DNA of 64,000 nucleotides from Clostridium brassicae (GCF_026738875.1 NZ_JAPQFJ010000004.1:124001-188000); one strand, 5' to 3'. Positions 25,824-35,678 are shown, numbered from the stretch's first letter. Notes: generated by a model from the letters alone, not told the origin. Program-made: numbers and translations.

Positions 25824-25935
25824 AATAATCATCCCTATTTTCTGTAAACTATAATATAACCATAATTTTTTTATTAACATTTACTTGATAACAATACTAT
25901 ATTATATAATAGATTATTCCACTAGGAGGCTTTCT

Positions 25936-27135
25936 ATGTTTTCTATAAAAAATAAAATAGATTATAACTTAAGAAATGCTATGAAAAACAAAGTATATAA
26001 AAAATATAGGGTTATTATTCACTGTAAAAGCCTTACTCTTTACCCGAAAATACAAAATATAATAAAAAAATATAACAACGAAATCATTTCTTCTACAGCT
26101 TCTATAGGTTGTATTTCATGCCTTCTTTCTTCAAAAACAATTGAAAAGCTTACAGAATATCCTGAAATAGATTATATTACTTTTGATAATTATGCACTCC
26201 TATGTGGGAGTAGCATATTATCTGCTAATGGAATATCCTTTGAAAGCAAATATAATCTAACAGGAAAAGGAGTTTGTATTGGACTTGTAGATAGTGGAGT
26301 GTATCCTCACCCTGATTTAAAAAAACCTAATAACAAAATTGCAGAATTTACTGACCTTATAAATAATCTTCATTATCCTTATGATGATAATGGTCATGGT
26401 ACATTTATAAGTGGAATACTATCATCTAGTGGCTACAGTTCAAAAGGAATGTATAAAGGTATAGCAGAAAAAAGTAATATTTATATGATTAAAGCTTTTA
26501 ACAAATTGGGTAGAGGATATATATCTCAAATTCTAGAAGCAATTGATATTTTAATAAATAATAGCGAAAAATATAACGTTAAAGTAATCTGCCTTCCTTT
26601 TGAAATTATAGAATATGATGAATTTATATTGTCTCTTTTTTCTAAGCTATTTCATATGGCTGTAGAAAAAAATATCATTATTGTTGTTCCAAGTGGACAT
26701 AACACTAATTTGGAGTATTCTATGCGAGGTATTGCCTTACTTAAAGATTGCTTAACTGTTGGTGGTATTGATACAACCTCACATAAAACACCTTATCTTG
26801 GTTCTTCTTCATGCCCAAATAACAGATTTGAAAAACCGGATTTATCTGCTGCTTGTGTAAACATATGCTCATTAAATTCAAACATATATTATATTTCCGA
26901 AAGAAATGGTAAAAAGCTCTATCCTCAACCACTAGAACAGCCATATACAGTATACACCGGTACATCTATTGCTGCCGCATATATAAGTGGAGTTTGTGCT
27001 TTATTGTATGAGAATAACCCAAACTTAACGTTTAAAGATATATGTTCCCTTATAAAATTATCAACTAATATGCTTAATTTTCCAAAATCTCTTCAAGGCT
27101 TAGGAATGATAAATCTTAATAAGATCATGCCTTAA
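25936..27135 (+). CDS. Subtilisin-like serine peptidase (S8 family), no signal peptide
   Basis: A 399-residue S8 protease starting at 25936, with AGGAGG 5-6 nt upstream. The catalytic triad is intact: Asp119 in GLVDSGVYPHPDL, His154 in DNGHGTFISG and Ser344 in YTGTSIAAAYISGV. The oxyanion region is VVPSGHN. There is no secretion signal. The first 100 residues (RVIIHCKSLTLYPKIQNII onward) resemble an I9-type propeptide, so this may be an intracellular or germination-type (Csp-like) protease. The gene stands alone and ends in a terminator at 27189-27230. The substrate is unknown. Confidence 0.88.
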   Translation: MFSIKNKIDYNLRNAMKNKVYKKYRVIIHCKSLTLYPKIQNIIKKYNNEIISSTASIGCISCLLSSKTIEKLTEYPEIDYITFDNYALLCGSSILSANGISFESKYNLTGKGVCIGLVDSGVYPHPDLKKPNNKIAEFTDLINNLHYPYDDNGHGTFISGILSSSGYSSKGMYKGIAEKSNIYMIKAFNKLGRGYISQILEAIDILINNSEKYNVKVICLPFEIIEYDEFILSLFSKLFHMAVEKNIIIVVPSGHNTNLEYSMRGIALLKDCLTVGGIDTTSHKTPYLGSSSCPNNRFEKPDLSAACVNICSLNSNIYYISERNGKKLYPQPLEQPYTVYTGTSIAAAYISGVCALLYENNPNLTFKDICSLIKLSTNMLNFPKSLQGLGMINLNKIMP

Positions 27136-27188
27136 ATAATTTATGTTATGATACTATTAATGTATAAGTATCAGCTATCTAAATATAA

Positions 27189-27231
27189 ATAGAATCTAGT
27201 GAAATTGGTATTTTCACTAGATTCTATTTAT
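27189..27231. terminator. Terminator of the S8 peptidase gene
   Basis: ATAGAATCTAGTGAAA and TTTCACTAGATTCTAT pair perfectly (16 bp). A second hairpin with the same TCTAGTGAAA core occurs at 27843-27884. Confidence 0.8.
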
Positions 27232-27330
27232 AGACCAAATCTTCTCAATATTGTAACTATTTTGTCACAATGAGTTTTTCTTTATGATATAAAATGATAT
27301 TATAAATACTTATAAGAAGGTGATAATAAA

Positions 27331-27447
27331 TTGCCACTAAATATAAAAACTTTAAATAATAAGTTCAACTTGATAAAAATTATTATGACAATCTTGCTTA
27401 TTCTCATAATCGTAGTTTCATATAAAGATTTCTCTATAATAATATAA
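27331..27447 (+). CDS. Small single-helix membrane peptide, 38 residues
   Basis: A short gene with its own signals: AAGGTGATAATAAA before a TTG start, 39 codons and a perfect terminator immediately after. The N-terminus is polar and basic (LPLNIKTLNNKFNLIK). It is followed by one hydrophobic helix of about 19 residues, from IIMTILLIL on, and a short tail YKDFSIII. It could be a membrane-acting regulatory peptide or a type I toxin-like peptide, but no antisense RNA was identified. The family is not recognised. Confidence 0.5.
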   Translation: MPLNIKTLNNKFNLIKIIMTILLILIIVVSYKDFSIII

Positions 27448-27492
27448 CAAACACACATAAATAATAATCTACTTATGTGTGTTTGTTATATA
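27448..27492 (+). terminator. Terminator after the small membrane peptide
   Basis: ACAAACACACATAA and TTATGTGTGTTTGT form a perfect 14-bp stem right after the stop codon. Confidence 0.75.
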
Positions 27493-27529
27493 GTTAGAAA
27501 CTATTCTAAATTTAATTCAGTAAACTAGT

Positions 27530-27732
27530 CTTTTAATTACCTTTCTTAAACATAGTACCAACTATACGCCCTATCATATAAAAAGTTGTAACTCCTCTTA
27601 ATATGATCTAAAATTAGCCCCATTGATTTTGATACTGCCCCAACTATAATACCAAAAACAATATCTGTAACTAACTAGGTAATAAACCTATTCTATATAT
27701 AAGCCCCCACTCGTTGTTCCAATCACGTCTTT
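27530..27732 (-). pseudogene. Decayed small membrane-protein gene, unrecognised
   Basis: Minus-strand pieces in different frames read MYFIQRRDWNNEWGLIYRIG, then FGIIVGAVSKSMGLILDHIK, then GVTTFYMIGRIVGTMFKKGN before a stop near 27530. Interrupting stops and shifts indicate a dead gene for a small membrane protein. No family is assigned. The rest of 27493-27840 shows nothing further. Confidence 0.35.
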
Positions 27733-27842
27733 GTATAAAATACATATGTTTTTCATACGAGCACAAAATAATAATATCACTATATTATAAGCTTGTCAAT
27801 AAATTATAAAGTTTTTCTCTTAAAATCAAATATTTTTGCACA

Positions 27843-27884
27843 AAAAATCTAGCGAAAATTTTGCATTTCACTAGATTTTATTCA
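27843..27884 (-). terminator. Terminator of the degV-type gene
   Basis: AAAATCTAGTGAAA and TTTCGCTAGATTTT pair on the minus strand with a T-rich 3' side, 30 bp after the DegV stop codon. Confidence 0.72.
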
Positions 27885-27913
27885 TTCATATTATTATAAA
27901 TACATTCCTGTTT

Positions 27914-28786
27914 TTAAATAACCCTATCCTTACCAATAAAACATATTGAAAGCATTCCAGCTCCTGTATGAGAAGCAATAACAGGGCCTACATGATTTAT
28001 TATTACTTTCTTAATTTTATACTTTTCAAGGATTATGTCCCTTAAATTTAAAGCATCTTCAATGCAATCTCCATGACTTATACCTATGACAGTATTCTCA
28101 TCTATAATTATATTTTCTTCCATTCTGTCTAATAAAGCTTTTATTGCTTTCTTTCTTCCTCGCACATTATTTATATTCTGAAGATTTCCTTCTTTATCAA
28201 TATATATAGTAGGCTTAATTTGAAGCAAAGTACCTATATTAGCTTTAGTAGCAGAAAGCCTACCACCTTTTTTTAAGTGTATAAGGTCTTCTACTATAAA
28301 CCAATGATGTACTTTTAATTTATTATCTTCAATCCAATTTATAATCTCTTCTTTTGATGATCCATTTTTCAACATTTCATAAGCATAATAAACAATAATT
28401 CCTTCTCCAATACATGCAGATTTAGTATCTATTACACTTATATCAACATCTTCTATTTCTTCTTCTACTTGTTGTTTTGCAATTACTGCACTACTATAGC
28501 ATCCACTCATTTGTGAAGACATAGCTAAATAGATTATCGATTTACCTTCTTGTGCATACTTTTTAAATATTTCATGAAATCTATAAACATTTATTTGAGA
28601 AGTAGTCGGCATAGAACCCTGTCTAATCTTACTATAAAACTTCTCATAAGTTAATGTTTTACCAAAATCATCTACATAATCTTCTCCATCTAAATGGCAT
28701 ATTAGCCCTAAAAACGGTATTTTATTCTCTTCTATAAATTCCAATGGTAAATCACTACTCGAATCTATAATAATAACAGTATCCAT
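27914..28786 (-). CDS. DegV-family fatty-acid-binding protein
   Basis: A 290-residue two-domain DegV/FakB protein. It begins MDTVIIIDSSSDLPLEFIEE, and MPTTSQINVYRF (about 58-70) lines the fatty-acid carboxylate pocket with the conserved Thr-Ser. The C-terminal part contains RKKAIKALLDRM and HVGPVIASHTGAGM. FakB proteins present exogenous fatty acids to the kinase FakA for phospholipid synthesis. No fakA lies beside it here. GGAGATTTAAAGA precedes the ATG. Confidence 0.9.
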   Translation of the reverse strand: MDTVIIIDSSSDLPLEFIEENKIPFLGLICHLDGEDYVDDFGKTLTYEKFYSKIRQGSMPTTSQINVYRFHEIFKKYAQEGKSIIYLAMSSQMSGCYSSAVIAKQQVEEEIEDVDISVIDTKSACIGEGIIVYYAYEMLKNGSSKEEIINWIEDNKLKVHHWFIVEDLIHLKKGGRLSATKANIGTLLQIKPTIYIDKEGNLQNINNVRGRKKAIKALLDRMEENIIIDENTVIGISHGDCIEDALNLRDIILEKYKIKKVIINHVGPVIASHTGAGMLSICFIGKDRVI

Positions 28787-28899
28787 TCTTTAAATCTCCT
28801 TTTGATCTTAATTTAGTCTAAAATCTCATCTAGCATATTTTAAAACACATCACAATTTTATAATATATTACAAGTATATATATAATTTTTTATACTTAT

Positions 28900-30138
28900 T
28901 CATTGTTTTCTTAAAAGTTCAATTCTAAGCCAGTCTATTGCTCTAATTACTGCTGTATTTCTTATCCTTTGTCTGTCACCAGTTAAATGAAGTTCTTTGG
29001 TTCTAACTTCTCCCTTTATATATAGTCCTATATATACAAGACCTACTGGTTTTTCAAGACTACCACCAGAAGGGCCAGCTATCCCTGTAGTGGATAACCC
29101 TATATTAGAATTGGTTACCTTTGCAATTCCCTCTGCCATTTCTGCAGCCACTTGACTACTTACTGCTCCAAATTTTTCTAAAGTTTCTTTTTTAACTTTT
29201 AATCTTTTTATTTTTGAATCATTAGAATATGTAATAGCTCCTTCTTTAAATACAGACGAAATTCCAGGATAATTTATTAATTTACTTGCTAAGAGTCCTC
29301 CAGTGCATGACTCAGCAGTCGATATTGTAAGATTATTTTCTATAAGAATCTTACCAACAGTATCTTCAAGGGAAACATCTCCTTCTGCGTAAACGGCTAT
29401 ACCTAATCTCTTTTTTATTTCTTCTTCCACAGGTTTAATAAGTTCAAAAGCATCATCTTCAGTTTTTGCTTTTGAAGTTAATCTTATAGTAACTTCATTA
29501 TCTTTTGCATAAGTTGCTACTGTAGGATTTTTACCTGTATCTATAATATCTTCTATAATTTCTGCTGTAGCGCTTTCGCCCACTCCTATAACTCTTAAAA
29601 CCTTGGAAGCCAATACCCCGTCTTGATATTTCATCAAATATGGAACTACACAATCTTCAAACATAGGCTTCATTTCTTTAGGTGGTCCTGGAAGAACTAT
29701 TAAAATCTTATTATTACTTTCTATAATACATCCAGGTGCTGTTCCTACTTTATTGTTCAATATGATAGCATCTTCAGGAAAATATGCCTGCTTTTTATTG
29801 CTTTCAACCATATCCTTATTAATTTTTTTAAAATATTCCTCTATTGTTTTTAAAATATCCTCATGCAAAATTGCAGTTTTTCCAAAATAATCGAAGGCTA
29901 CTTCTTTTGTAATATCATCTTTTGTAGGTCCAAGTCCTCCTGTTGTTATTACTAAATCTGCCCTTTCAAATGCTTGTTCGTAAGCTTTTAACAATCTTTC
30001 ACTATTATCTCCTACTACTGCTTGATGATATACATCTATTCCTAAGTCCGCTAATCGAGTTGCTATATATTGAGCATTTGTATTAACTATATTTCCTAAT
30101 AATAACTCTGTGCCAACAGCCAATATTTCTACCTTCAT
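28900..30138 (-). CDS. cinA: CinA-type NMN amidohydrolase / competence-damage protein
   Basis: A 412-residue protein with an N-terminal MoCF-like domain (MKVEILAVGTELLLGNIVNTN; TTGGLGPTKDD near 75; LPGPPKEM near 180) and a C-terminal CinA deamidase domain (STAESCTGGLLASKL, TGIAGPSGG). The enzyme recycles nicotinamide mononucleotide and handles ADP-ribose. The start is set at 30138 with AGAGGG upstream; an earlier in-frame start 36 bases away is poorly supported. recA, often next to cinA, is not adjacent here. Confidence 0.92.
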   Translation of the reverse strand: MKVEILAVGTELLLGNIVNTNAQYIATRLADLGIDVYHQAVVGDNSERLLKAYEQAFERADLVITTGGLGPTKDDITKEVAFDYFGKTAILHEDILKTIEEYFKKINKDMVESNKKQAYFPEDAIILNNKVGTAPGCIIESNNKILIVLPGPPKEMKPMFEDCVVPYLMKYQDGVLASKVLRVIGVGESATAEIIEDIIDTGKNPTVATYAKDNEVTIRLTSKAKTEDDAFELIKPVEEEIKKRLGIAVYAEGDVSLEDTVGKILIENNLTISTAESCTGGLLASKLINYPGISSVFKEGAITYSNDSKIKRLKVKKETLEKFGAVSSQVAAEMAEGIAKVTNSNIGLSTTGIAGPSGGSLEKPVGLVYIGLYIKGEVRTKELHLTGDRQRIRNTAVIRAIDWLRIELLRKQ

Positions 30139-30295
30139 TTTTAGACCCTCTTTCAAGAAATTTTTTATCCACAATATATAAATCCCGGATAATACTTTCT
30201 AGCTTTTACATAAATTCTAACCTCATTCAAGCCAAAAATCCTATTTATTTAGGATATTAGTATATTCTAGTGTTATGATCTTACTTTATTATATC

Positions 30296-30329
30296 AAAAA
30301 AAAACAATAGATTTCATAGATCTACTGCC
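30296..30329 (-). terminator. Terminator of the YCII-like gene
   Basis: CAGTAGAT and ATCTATTG pair around CTATGAA, followed on the minus strand by nine T residues. Confidence 0.72.
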
Positions 30330-30407
30330 TTAAATATTTCTTAAATTTTATCCAATGCATTCCATTTTTAATAATATTATAAATTTAAATTAATAATATT
30401 ATTAATA

Positions 30408-30689
30408 TTAAGCCAATGGTACTCTATTATCTAAAATTATCAATTCATATTTACAATACTTATTTTTTATAAAAATATTATTTTTAGCTATCTCATTTGC
30501 TTCTTTTAAAGTCTTAGCTTTAAAAACAAAAGATCCTCTATCTTTAGTAAAAAATCCTCCTCCAATTAAATATCTTCCCTCATTTACATCTGTTATATTT
30601 CTTATGTACGCTCTTCTATTGTTTTCCCTGGAGTTGTCTCTTTCTATGGAATAGTTAACTCTTACAAAAAAGTTACTGCCATCTTGCAT
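30408..30689 (-). CDS. YCII-like small protein
   Basis: A 93-residue protein from the ATG at 30689, which has GGAGGG 6 nt upstream; a longer reading from 30752 lacks a ribosome site. The pattern GGGFFTKDRGSFVFKAKTLKEANEIAKNN and YCKYELIILDNRV (quoted in parts) matches the YCII-related dimeric alpha/beta barrel, whose members include oddly diverse enzymes. The catalytic His-Asp of typical YciI is not evident, so the function is unknown. Confidence 0.6.
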   Translation of the reverse strand: MQDGSNFFVRVNYSIERDNSRENNRRAYIRNITDVNEGRYLIGGGFFTKDRGSFVFKAKTLKEANEIAKNNIFIKNKYCKYELIILDNRVPLA

Positions 30690-30835
30690 ATAAAACCCTC
30701 CGCTCTTAAATATTACTAAACTAAGTATACCGAACAAAAGTTCGTATGTCAACTATCTTTTTTTAATTTTATGAAAACTTTCTCTATTAATAAATCTTAT
30801 ATTTATAGTAATATTTTAAGAATATTTTTTAATCT

Positions 30836-33193
30836 CTAACGTATCCCCCCTTTTTGCCAAAAATTTTTTACACTCTCTTGAAGATGATTTTGATTTTTAC
30901 AAATAATTCCATGCTTCCACTCTGGTGGAAATAACTCTTTATAACTTGGGTAAGAAAACCTTTCATCTATAAGTAATACTATTCCTCTATCTTTTTCTGT
31001 TCGTATAACTCTTCCAGAAGCTTGCATTACTTTATTCATTCCAGGATACATATAAGCATATTCAAATCCCCTACCATTTTTAGTTTTAAAATAATCTCTT
31101 ATAATATTTCTTTCTAAACATATCTGTGGAAGCCCTACTCCTACAATTATAGTTCCTATTAATTTGTCTCCTGTCAAATCAATCCCTTCTGAAAATATTC
31201 CTCCCATAACTGCAAATCCTAATAGTCCGTCTTTATTTTCTTCCGAAAAAGCACTTAAAAAATCTTCTCTTTCTTCTTCACTCATACCTATTGTCTGATA
31301 TATTGTATTAACTTCAGGATTCTTATCACACAGCCTAATATAAATTTCATTCATATATTTATAAGATGGAAAAAACACAATATAATTGCCTTTTTTACTT
31401 TTTATAATATGCTCAATATCCTCCACTATTCTGTCATAAGTAAATTCTCTATGGTTATATTTAGTTGATATTTTATTGTCAACTAATAAACATAAATTTT
31501 CTTTTTTAAACGGAGTTTTGAGCCTAAGCCTATATGACATTTCATCTCCACCCAATATATCTATAAAATAATTCATAGGCATAAGAGTAGCAGAAAATAA
31601 CACAGTAGATTTTCCTCTCTTCATAGCCTCCCCTAAAAGATAAGAAGGATCTAAACAAAATAATTTAAGCTTTGTATCTTCATAAGTTTTCTCACAATAA
31701 GTTATATATCTTTCATCATATTCTTCATAAGTACGTATAAATCCTAATGCTTTAAAATAAAATTCTAAGAGTTTATCTTTTAATTCATTTTCATTTTTTT
31801 TATTTTCCAGAAGCCATTTTTCAGCACAATATGTAAACTCCCTAAGTAAATTAACTATATCCTCTGGTACCTCGCCTTGTATGTAATAATTATTATTTCC
31901 CTCACATTTTTTTCTAAAAGTAACCATAATAGAATTAAGTTTATTCAGCTTCTTTGAAACCTCTATAGCTTCACTTTTGGACATTTTTTTTAAATCTAAT
32001 ATCTCCTTTTTACTAATCTCTGAAGAAAACATCTCTCTTGCCCTATCTACAAGATTATGTGCTTCATCTATTAAAAACACACAGTCTGTACTAGTATCTC
32101 CAAAAAATCTTTTTAGGTATACCTTCGGATCAAAAACATAGTTATAGTCACATATAACGCAATCAGTGTAATTAGTTAAATCTAAAGAAAATTCAAATGG
32201 ACATACTATATGTTTTTTAGCATATTCTTCAATCAACGTTCTAGAAAAATTATCTTCCTTGAAAATATCTTCTATGGCCTTATTTATCCTATCAAAATGA
32301 CCTTTTGCATATTCACACTTTTCCGGATCACATACTGTTTCTTCCTTAAAGCATATTTTATCTTTAGCTGTAAGAGTAACGCTTTTTATCTTAAGCCCTT
32401 TATCACACATGCTGTTTAAAGCTTTTTCACCAGCTGTTCTTGTTATTGTTTTTGCTGTTAAATAAAATATTTTTGATGTATGTCCTTCTCCCATTGCCTT
32501 TATGCTAGGAAATAAAGTCGCAGCTGTTTTACCTATTCCTGTAGGTGCTTGTGCGAATATAATTTTCCCTTCCTCAATAGTTTTATAAACAGAAACTGCT
32601 AATTTTCTCTGTCCTTCTCTATATTCTTTAAAAGGAAATGTTAGTTTTTTTATTGATTCATCTCTTTTTTCATAATTTTCCTTTAGTATTCTAGCCCAAT
32701 GTAAGTACTTTTCTACTAAATCATAAAAGAAAGCCTCTAATTCTTTAAAAGTATAACTTTTTAAAAACCTTTTTATCTCTTTTGTATCCATTTGATAATA
32801 GGTCAACTGAACATCTATATTGTTAATTTTATTTTCTTTAGAATAGATGTATGCATAACACTTAGCTTGTGCCCAATGAAGTTCATTATAGTCTTCCTCT
32901 ACAAATTCTAACGGAGTTGTTGTAGTTTTTATTTCATCTATTATTATATTATTTTCATATTCAATTATCCCATCTGCGCGCCCACTTATCTCTAAATTCA
33001 CGTCTTCTTTTTCAACTATATAAGAAAGAGTTACTTCAGGCATATATTCTTTTGGCGCAGCCTTTTGTATCTTCTGATGTGCTTTTATAGCATCTGTATT
33101 TCTACTACTTCCTACAAAAGCATTTATTAAATCTCCTGATCTAAGAACAAATTCCACTAGACCCCTTACTGATATTTTTATAATGTTCTTCAT
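30836..33193 (-). CDS. DinG/XPD-type Fe-S helicase with N-terminal PD-(D/E)XK-like domain
   Basis: A 785-residue superfamily 2 helicase. Walker A QAPTGIGKT is at 215-223, the Fe-S cysteines are Cys281, Cys288, Cys293 and Cys331, the DEAH box is at 376-379 (IDEAHN), and motif GGIFSEGIDLTGD lies in the second RecA domain. Residues 50-135 carry a nuclease-like signature, Asp74 in GRADG and Glu87-x-Lys89 in IIIDEIKTT, resembling Cas4/RecB-type PD-(D/E)XK domains. It probably unwinds and trims DNA in repair. AAGGATTG precedes the ATG. It appears monocistronic. Confidence 0.88.
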   Translation of the reverse strand: MKNIIKISVRGLVEFVLRSGDLINAFVGSSRNTDAIKAHQKIQKAAPKEYMPEVTLSYIVEKEDVNLEISGRADGIIEYENNIIIDEIKTTTTPLEFVEEDYNELHWAQAKCYAYIYSKENKINNIDVQLTYYQMDTKEIKRFLKSYTFKELEAFFYDLVEKYLHWARILKENYEKRDESIKKLTFPFKEYREGQRKLAVSVYKTIEEGKIIFAQAPTGIGKTAATLFPSIKAMGEGHTSKIFYLTAKTITRTAGEKALNSMCDKGLKIKSVTLTAKDKICFKEETVCDPEKCEYAKGHFDRINKAIEDIFKEDNFSRTLIEEYAKKHIVCPFEFSLDLTNYTDCVICDYNYVFDPKVYLKRFFGDTSTDCVFLIDEAHNLVDRAREMFSSEISKKEILDLKKMSKSEAIEVSKKLNKLNSIMVTFRKKCEGNNNYYIQGEVPEDIVNLLREFTYCAEKWLLENKKNENELKDKLLEFYFKALGFIRTYEEYDERYITYCEKTYEDTKLKLFCLDPSYLLGEAMKRGKSTVLFSATLMPMNYFIDILGGDEMSYRLRLKTPFKKENLCLLVDNKISTKYNHREFTYDRIVEDIEHIIKSKKGNYIVFFPSYKYMNEIYIRLCDKNPEVNTIYQTIGMSEEEREDFLSAFSEENKDGLLGFAVMGGIFSEGIDLTGDKLIGTIIVGVGLPQICLERNIIRDYFKTKNGRGFEYAYMYPGMNKVMQASGRVIRTEKDRGIVLLIDERFSYPSYKELFPPEWKHGIICKNQNHLQESVKNFWQKGGIR

Positions 33194-33282
33194 ATTATCA
33201 ATCCTTAACTTTTTAAATTTAGATTATGGATCTATACTAATTTCTTCATTAATTATAACATTATTTTTAACAACTTAATTTT

Positions 33283-33330
33283 CAACCCTAAACTAATTAA
33301 TATATTTCTAAATTAGTTTAGGGTTAATTT
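33283..33330 (+). terminator. Strong hairpin between amidase and helicase genes
   Basis: AACCCTAAACTAATT and AATTAGTTTAGGGTT form a perfect 15-bp stem. Only the plus strand has a long T run after it, so on the minus strand it may work mainly as an mRNA-stabilising 3' hairpin for the amidase gene. Confidence 0.65.
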
Positions 33331-33334
33331 TTTT

Positions 33335-33958
33335 TTAATCGTTTTTAATTTTATAAATATAAACAAATCTCTCATTTTTATTCTCTAATCTAATAAGATA
33401 ATTGTATAAAGATACATATATACTATTTTTAGTATGCTGTGCCATAAAGAGATCATATTTTTTTATTTTCCAATTGAAACCTTTATCATGTATTACTTGA
33501 GTATGGTATGGTAAATTACCATTAAAGGGATCTCCATATTGTACTACATCTCCCTCTTTCAATAAAAAATAAATTCTCTCAAAATTATCTAGCGTCTGCT
33601 GTACTGTTATTGTAGCTGTTGCAAAAGCTCTGTTTCTACCAATTCCATTTTCATTACTCCAATACCGTCTAAAATAACGAGCACTTCTCCACGTTAATGA
33701 TATTTTAGTAAGGTTGTTCTCATCAGTAGTATTACAAAACCATGATTTAAATTCATCCCACTCTCTTCCTTCCTCATCCATTCCTCCTGCCCTTAAAACC
33801 TGAGAGACAAAATTAGCACAATCATTGTCTTTAAAATAAGGATACTCTTTCCTATTAGGTGTTAATCCGTAATTTTCGGCATATTCTTTTGCTGCTTTTC
33901 TATCATAGTTTAAGTTAGAATCACTCATTAAATCTCTTTCAATACCATTCTCTAACAT
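33335..33958 (-). CDS. Amidase_6-domain protein
   Basis: A 207-residue protein with the putative cysteine-amidase pattern YDRKAAKEYAENYGLTPNRK then FKDNDCANFVSQVLRAGGM (Cys near residue 50), followed by a His in YHTQVIHDKG (about 155). This Amidase_6 fold is NlpC/P60-related and is often found in spore or wall proteins. There is no signal peptide, so it is cytosolic or in the spore compartment. AAGGGACGCCT stands before the ATG at 33958. Confidence 0.78.
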   Translation of the reverse strand: MLENGIERDLMSDSNLNYDRKAAKEYAENYGLTPNRKEYPYFKDNDCANFVSQVLRAGGMDEEGREWDEFKSWFCNTTDENNLTKISLTWRSARYFRRYWSNENGIGRNRAFATATITVQQTLDNFERIYFLLKEGDVVQYGDPFNGNLPYHTQVIHDKGFNWKIKKYDLFMAQHTKNSIYVSLYNYLIRLENKNERFVYIYKIKND

Positions 33959-34117
33959 AGGCGTCCCTTAATTAATATTAATATCTAGTATATAAATATA
34001 TTTTATTCCCTTATTTTATGCCAACGGACAACCCTTTAAATCACAAAAATTTAGTTTTATTCTCTATCTTATTTTTCCTTAACTTTTATTTAATCTATAT
34101 AACTTAAACTATAAACT

Positions 34118-34149
34118 AAAAAGAGGCTTTTCCTAAGAAAAACCTCCTC
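34118..34149 (-). terminator. Terminator of the amino acid ABC operon
   Basis: AGGAGGTTTTTC and GAAAAGCCTCT pair on the minus strand and are followed by TTTTTAGTTT. The remaining gene-free bases 33959-34282 show nothing more. Confidence 0.65.
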
Positions 34150-34282
34150 AATATTAACTTACAGTCTAAAATTTAATTACTAATCTCTAGATTCATAAAA
34201 GCATTTATTCTATTCTTTTAATAAATAATGATTAGCAATTGTATTTTGCTTCTAGTACCTAATCACTATTTACAGTCATTAA

Positions 34283-35005
34283 CTAAAGCACTTTACTTAA
34301 AAAATCTTTAGTTCTATCATTTTTCGGATTGCTAAATATTTCCTCTGGAGTACCTTCCTCTGAAATAACTCCTCCATCCATAAAGAACACTCTATCTGCT
34401 ACTTCCCTTGCAAATCCCATTTCATGAGTTACTACTACCATTGTCATTCCTTCTTTTGCAAGTTCTTTCATAACTTCTAAAACCTCTCCAACCATTTCAG
34501 GATCTAAAGCTGAAGTCGGTTCATCAAAAAGCATAACATCTGGCGACATAGCTAATGCTCTTGCTATTGCTATTCTTTGCTTTTGACCTCCTGAAAGCTG
34601 TTTAGGATATACTTTTGCCTTGTCCTTAAGCCCTACCCTATCTAACAATTCCAATGCTCTTTTTTCTGCTTCTTCCTTGGAAATATTTTTAACCTTAATA
34701 GGAGCTATAGTAATATTGCTTAAAACACTTAGATGAGGAAAAAGATTAAATTGTTGGAACACCATTCCCATCTTTTCTCTTAGCTTATTAATATTTACTC
34801 CTTTATCCGTTATTGATTGTCCTTCAAAAATTATCTCACCTTCTGTTGGCTCTTCTAAAAGGTTTAAACATCTTAAGAAAGTACTTTTACCTGAACCAGA
34901 TGGTCCAATAACAACTACAACCTCACCTTTTTTTATGTGCGCATCTATTCCTTTTAAAACATGTATATCTTTAAATTTTTTATGCAAGTTATTTACCTTA
35001 ATCAC
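34283..35005 (-). CDS. Polar amino acid ABC transporter, ATP-binding protein
   Basis: ATPase of a GlnQ/HisP-type importer, 240 residues. Walker [10 protein letters not shown] is near 33-41, the Q-loop [13 protein letters not shown] near 84, the signature [15 protein letters not shown] near 135 and Walker [15 protein letters not shown] near 158. It overlaps the permease gene by 8 bp and is the last gene of the operon. The family takes up polar or sulfur amino acids; specificity is not visible. Confidence 0.93.
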   Translation of the reverse strand: MIKVNNLHKKFKDIHVLKGIDAHIKKGEVVVVIGPSGSGKSTFLRCLNLLEEPTEGEIIFEGQSITDKGVNINKLREKMGMVFQQFNLFPHLSVLSNITIAPIKVKNISKEEAEKRALELLDRVGLKDKAKVYPKQLSGGQKQRIAIARALAMSPDVMLFDEPTSALDPEMVGEVLEVMKELAKEGMTMVVVTHEMGFAREVADRVFFMDGGVISEEGTPEEIFSNPKNDRTKDFLSKVL

Positions 35006-35678
35006 TAATCTTCATCTTCCTTTCAAATTTCCCTATTAATTTTGATAGTCCGAAGGTTAAAACAAAGTATATTAGAGCAGCAAAAATATATGGACTTATT
35101 GGCTTAAATGTTACTCCTGTTACTAGTTGGGCATTAAACATTATTTCATGAATTCCAATTACAGAAACTATTGCTGATTCTTTAATTACAGTTATAAACT
35201 CATTTCCTAATGCAGGTAAAATATTTTTTACTGCTTGAGGAATAACAATATGGCTCATAGCCATTTTATGCCCCATACCTAATGACCTAGCTGCCTCCAT
35301 TTGTCCTTTATCTATAGATTGTATACCACCTCTAATAATTTCTGCTACATATGCAGTACTATTTATAGTTAAAGCTAAAATACCTGCTATAAAATCAGTA
35401 AAATTTGTCCCAAAAGCGTTTATTTCTGGTAAAGTTATTCCCATTAAAGGAAGGCCATAAAAAAGAATATATAACTGTACTAATAAAGGAGTACCTCTAA
35501 CTATTTCTATAAATACAGAAGAAATTCCTTTTAAAATTTTACTTTTTGAGAGCTTCATTAAAGCAAATCCCGTTCCAAACAAAGCTCCAAAAATTACTGT
35601 AAAAAATGATAAAAATATAGTAATAGCCGCTCCTTTTAAAAAGAAACTATTATACTCTACTAAATATGAAAAATCCAC
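34998..35678 (-). CDS. Polar amino acid ABC transporter, permease
   Basis: A 226-residue membrane protein with about five helices and the EAA loop [20 protein letters not shown]. It starts with GTG at 35678, with AGGAGGAATATTTA upstream. The HisM/GlnP family pattern [19 protein letters not shown] near residue 60 is diagnostic. A single permease suggests a homodimer. Confidence 0.92.
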   Translation of the reverse strand: MDFSYLVEYNSFFLKGAAITIFLSFFTVIFGALFGTGFALMKLSKSKILKGISSVFIEIVRGTPLLVQLYILFYGLPLMGITLPEINAFGTNFTDFIAGILALTINSTAYVAEIIRGGIQSIDKGQMEAARSLGMGHKMAMSHIVIPQAVKNILPALGNEFITVIKESAIVSVIGIHEIMFNAQLVTGVTFKPISPYIFAALIYFVLTFGLSKLIGKFERKMKISD

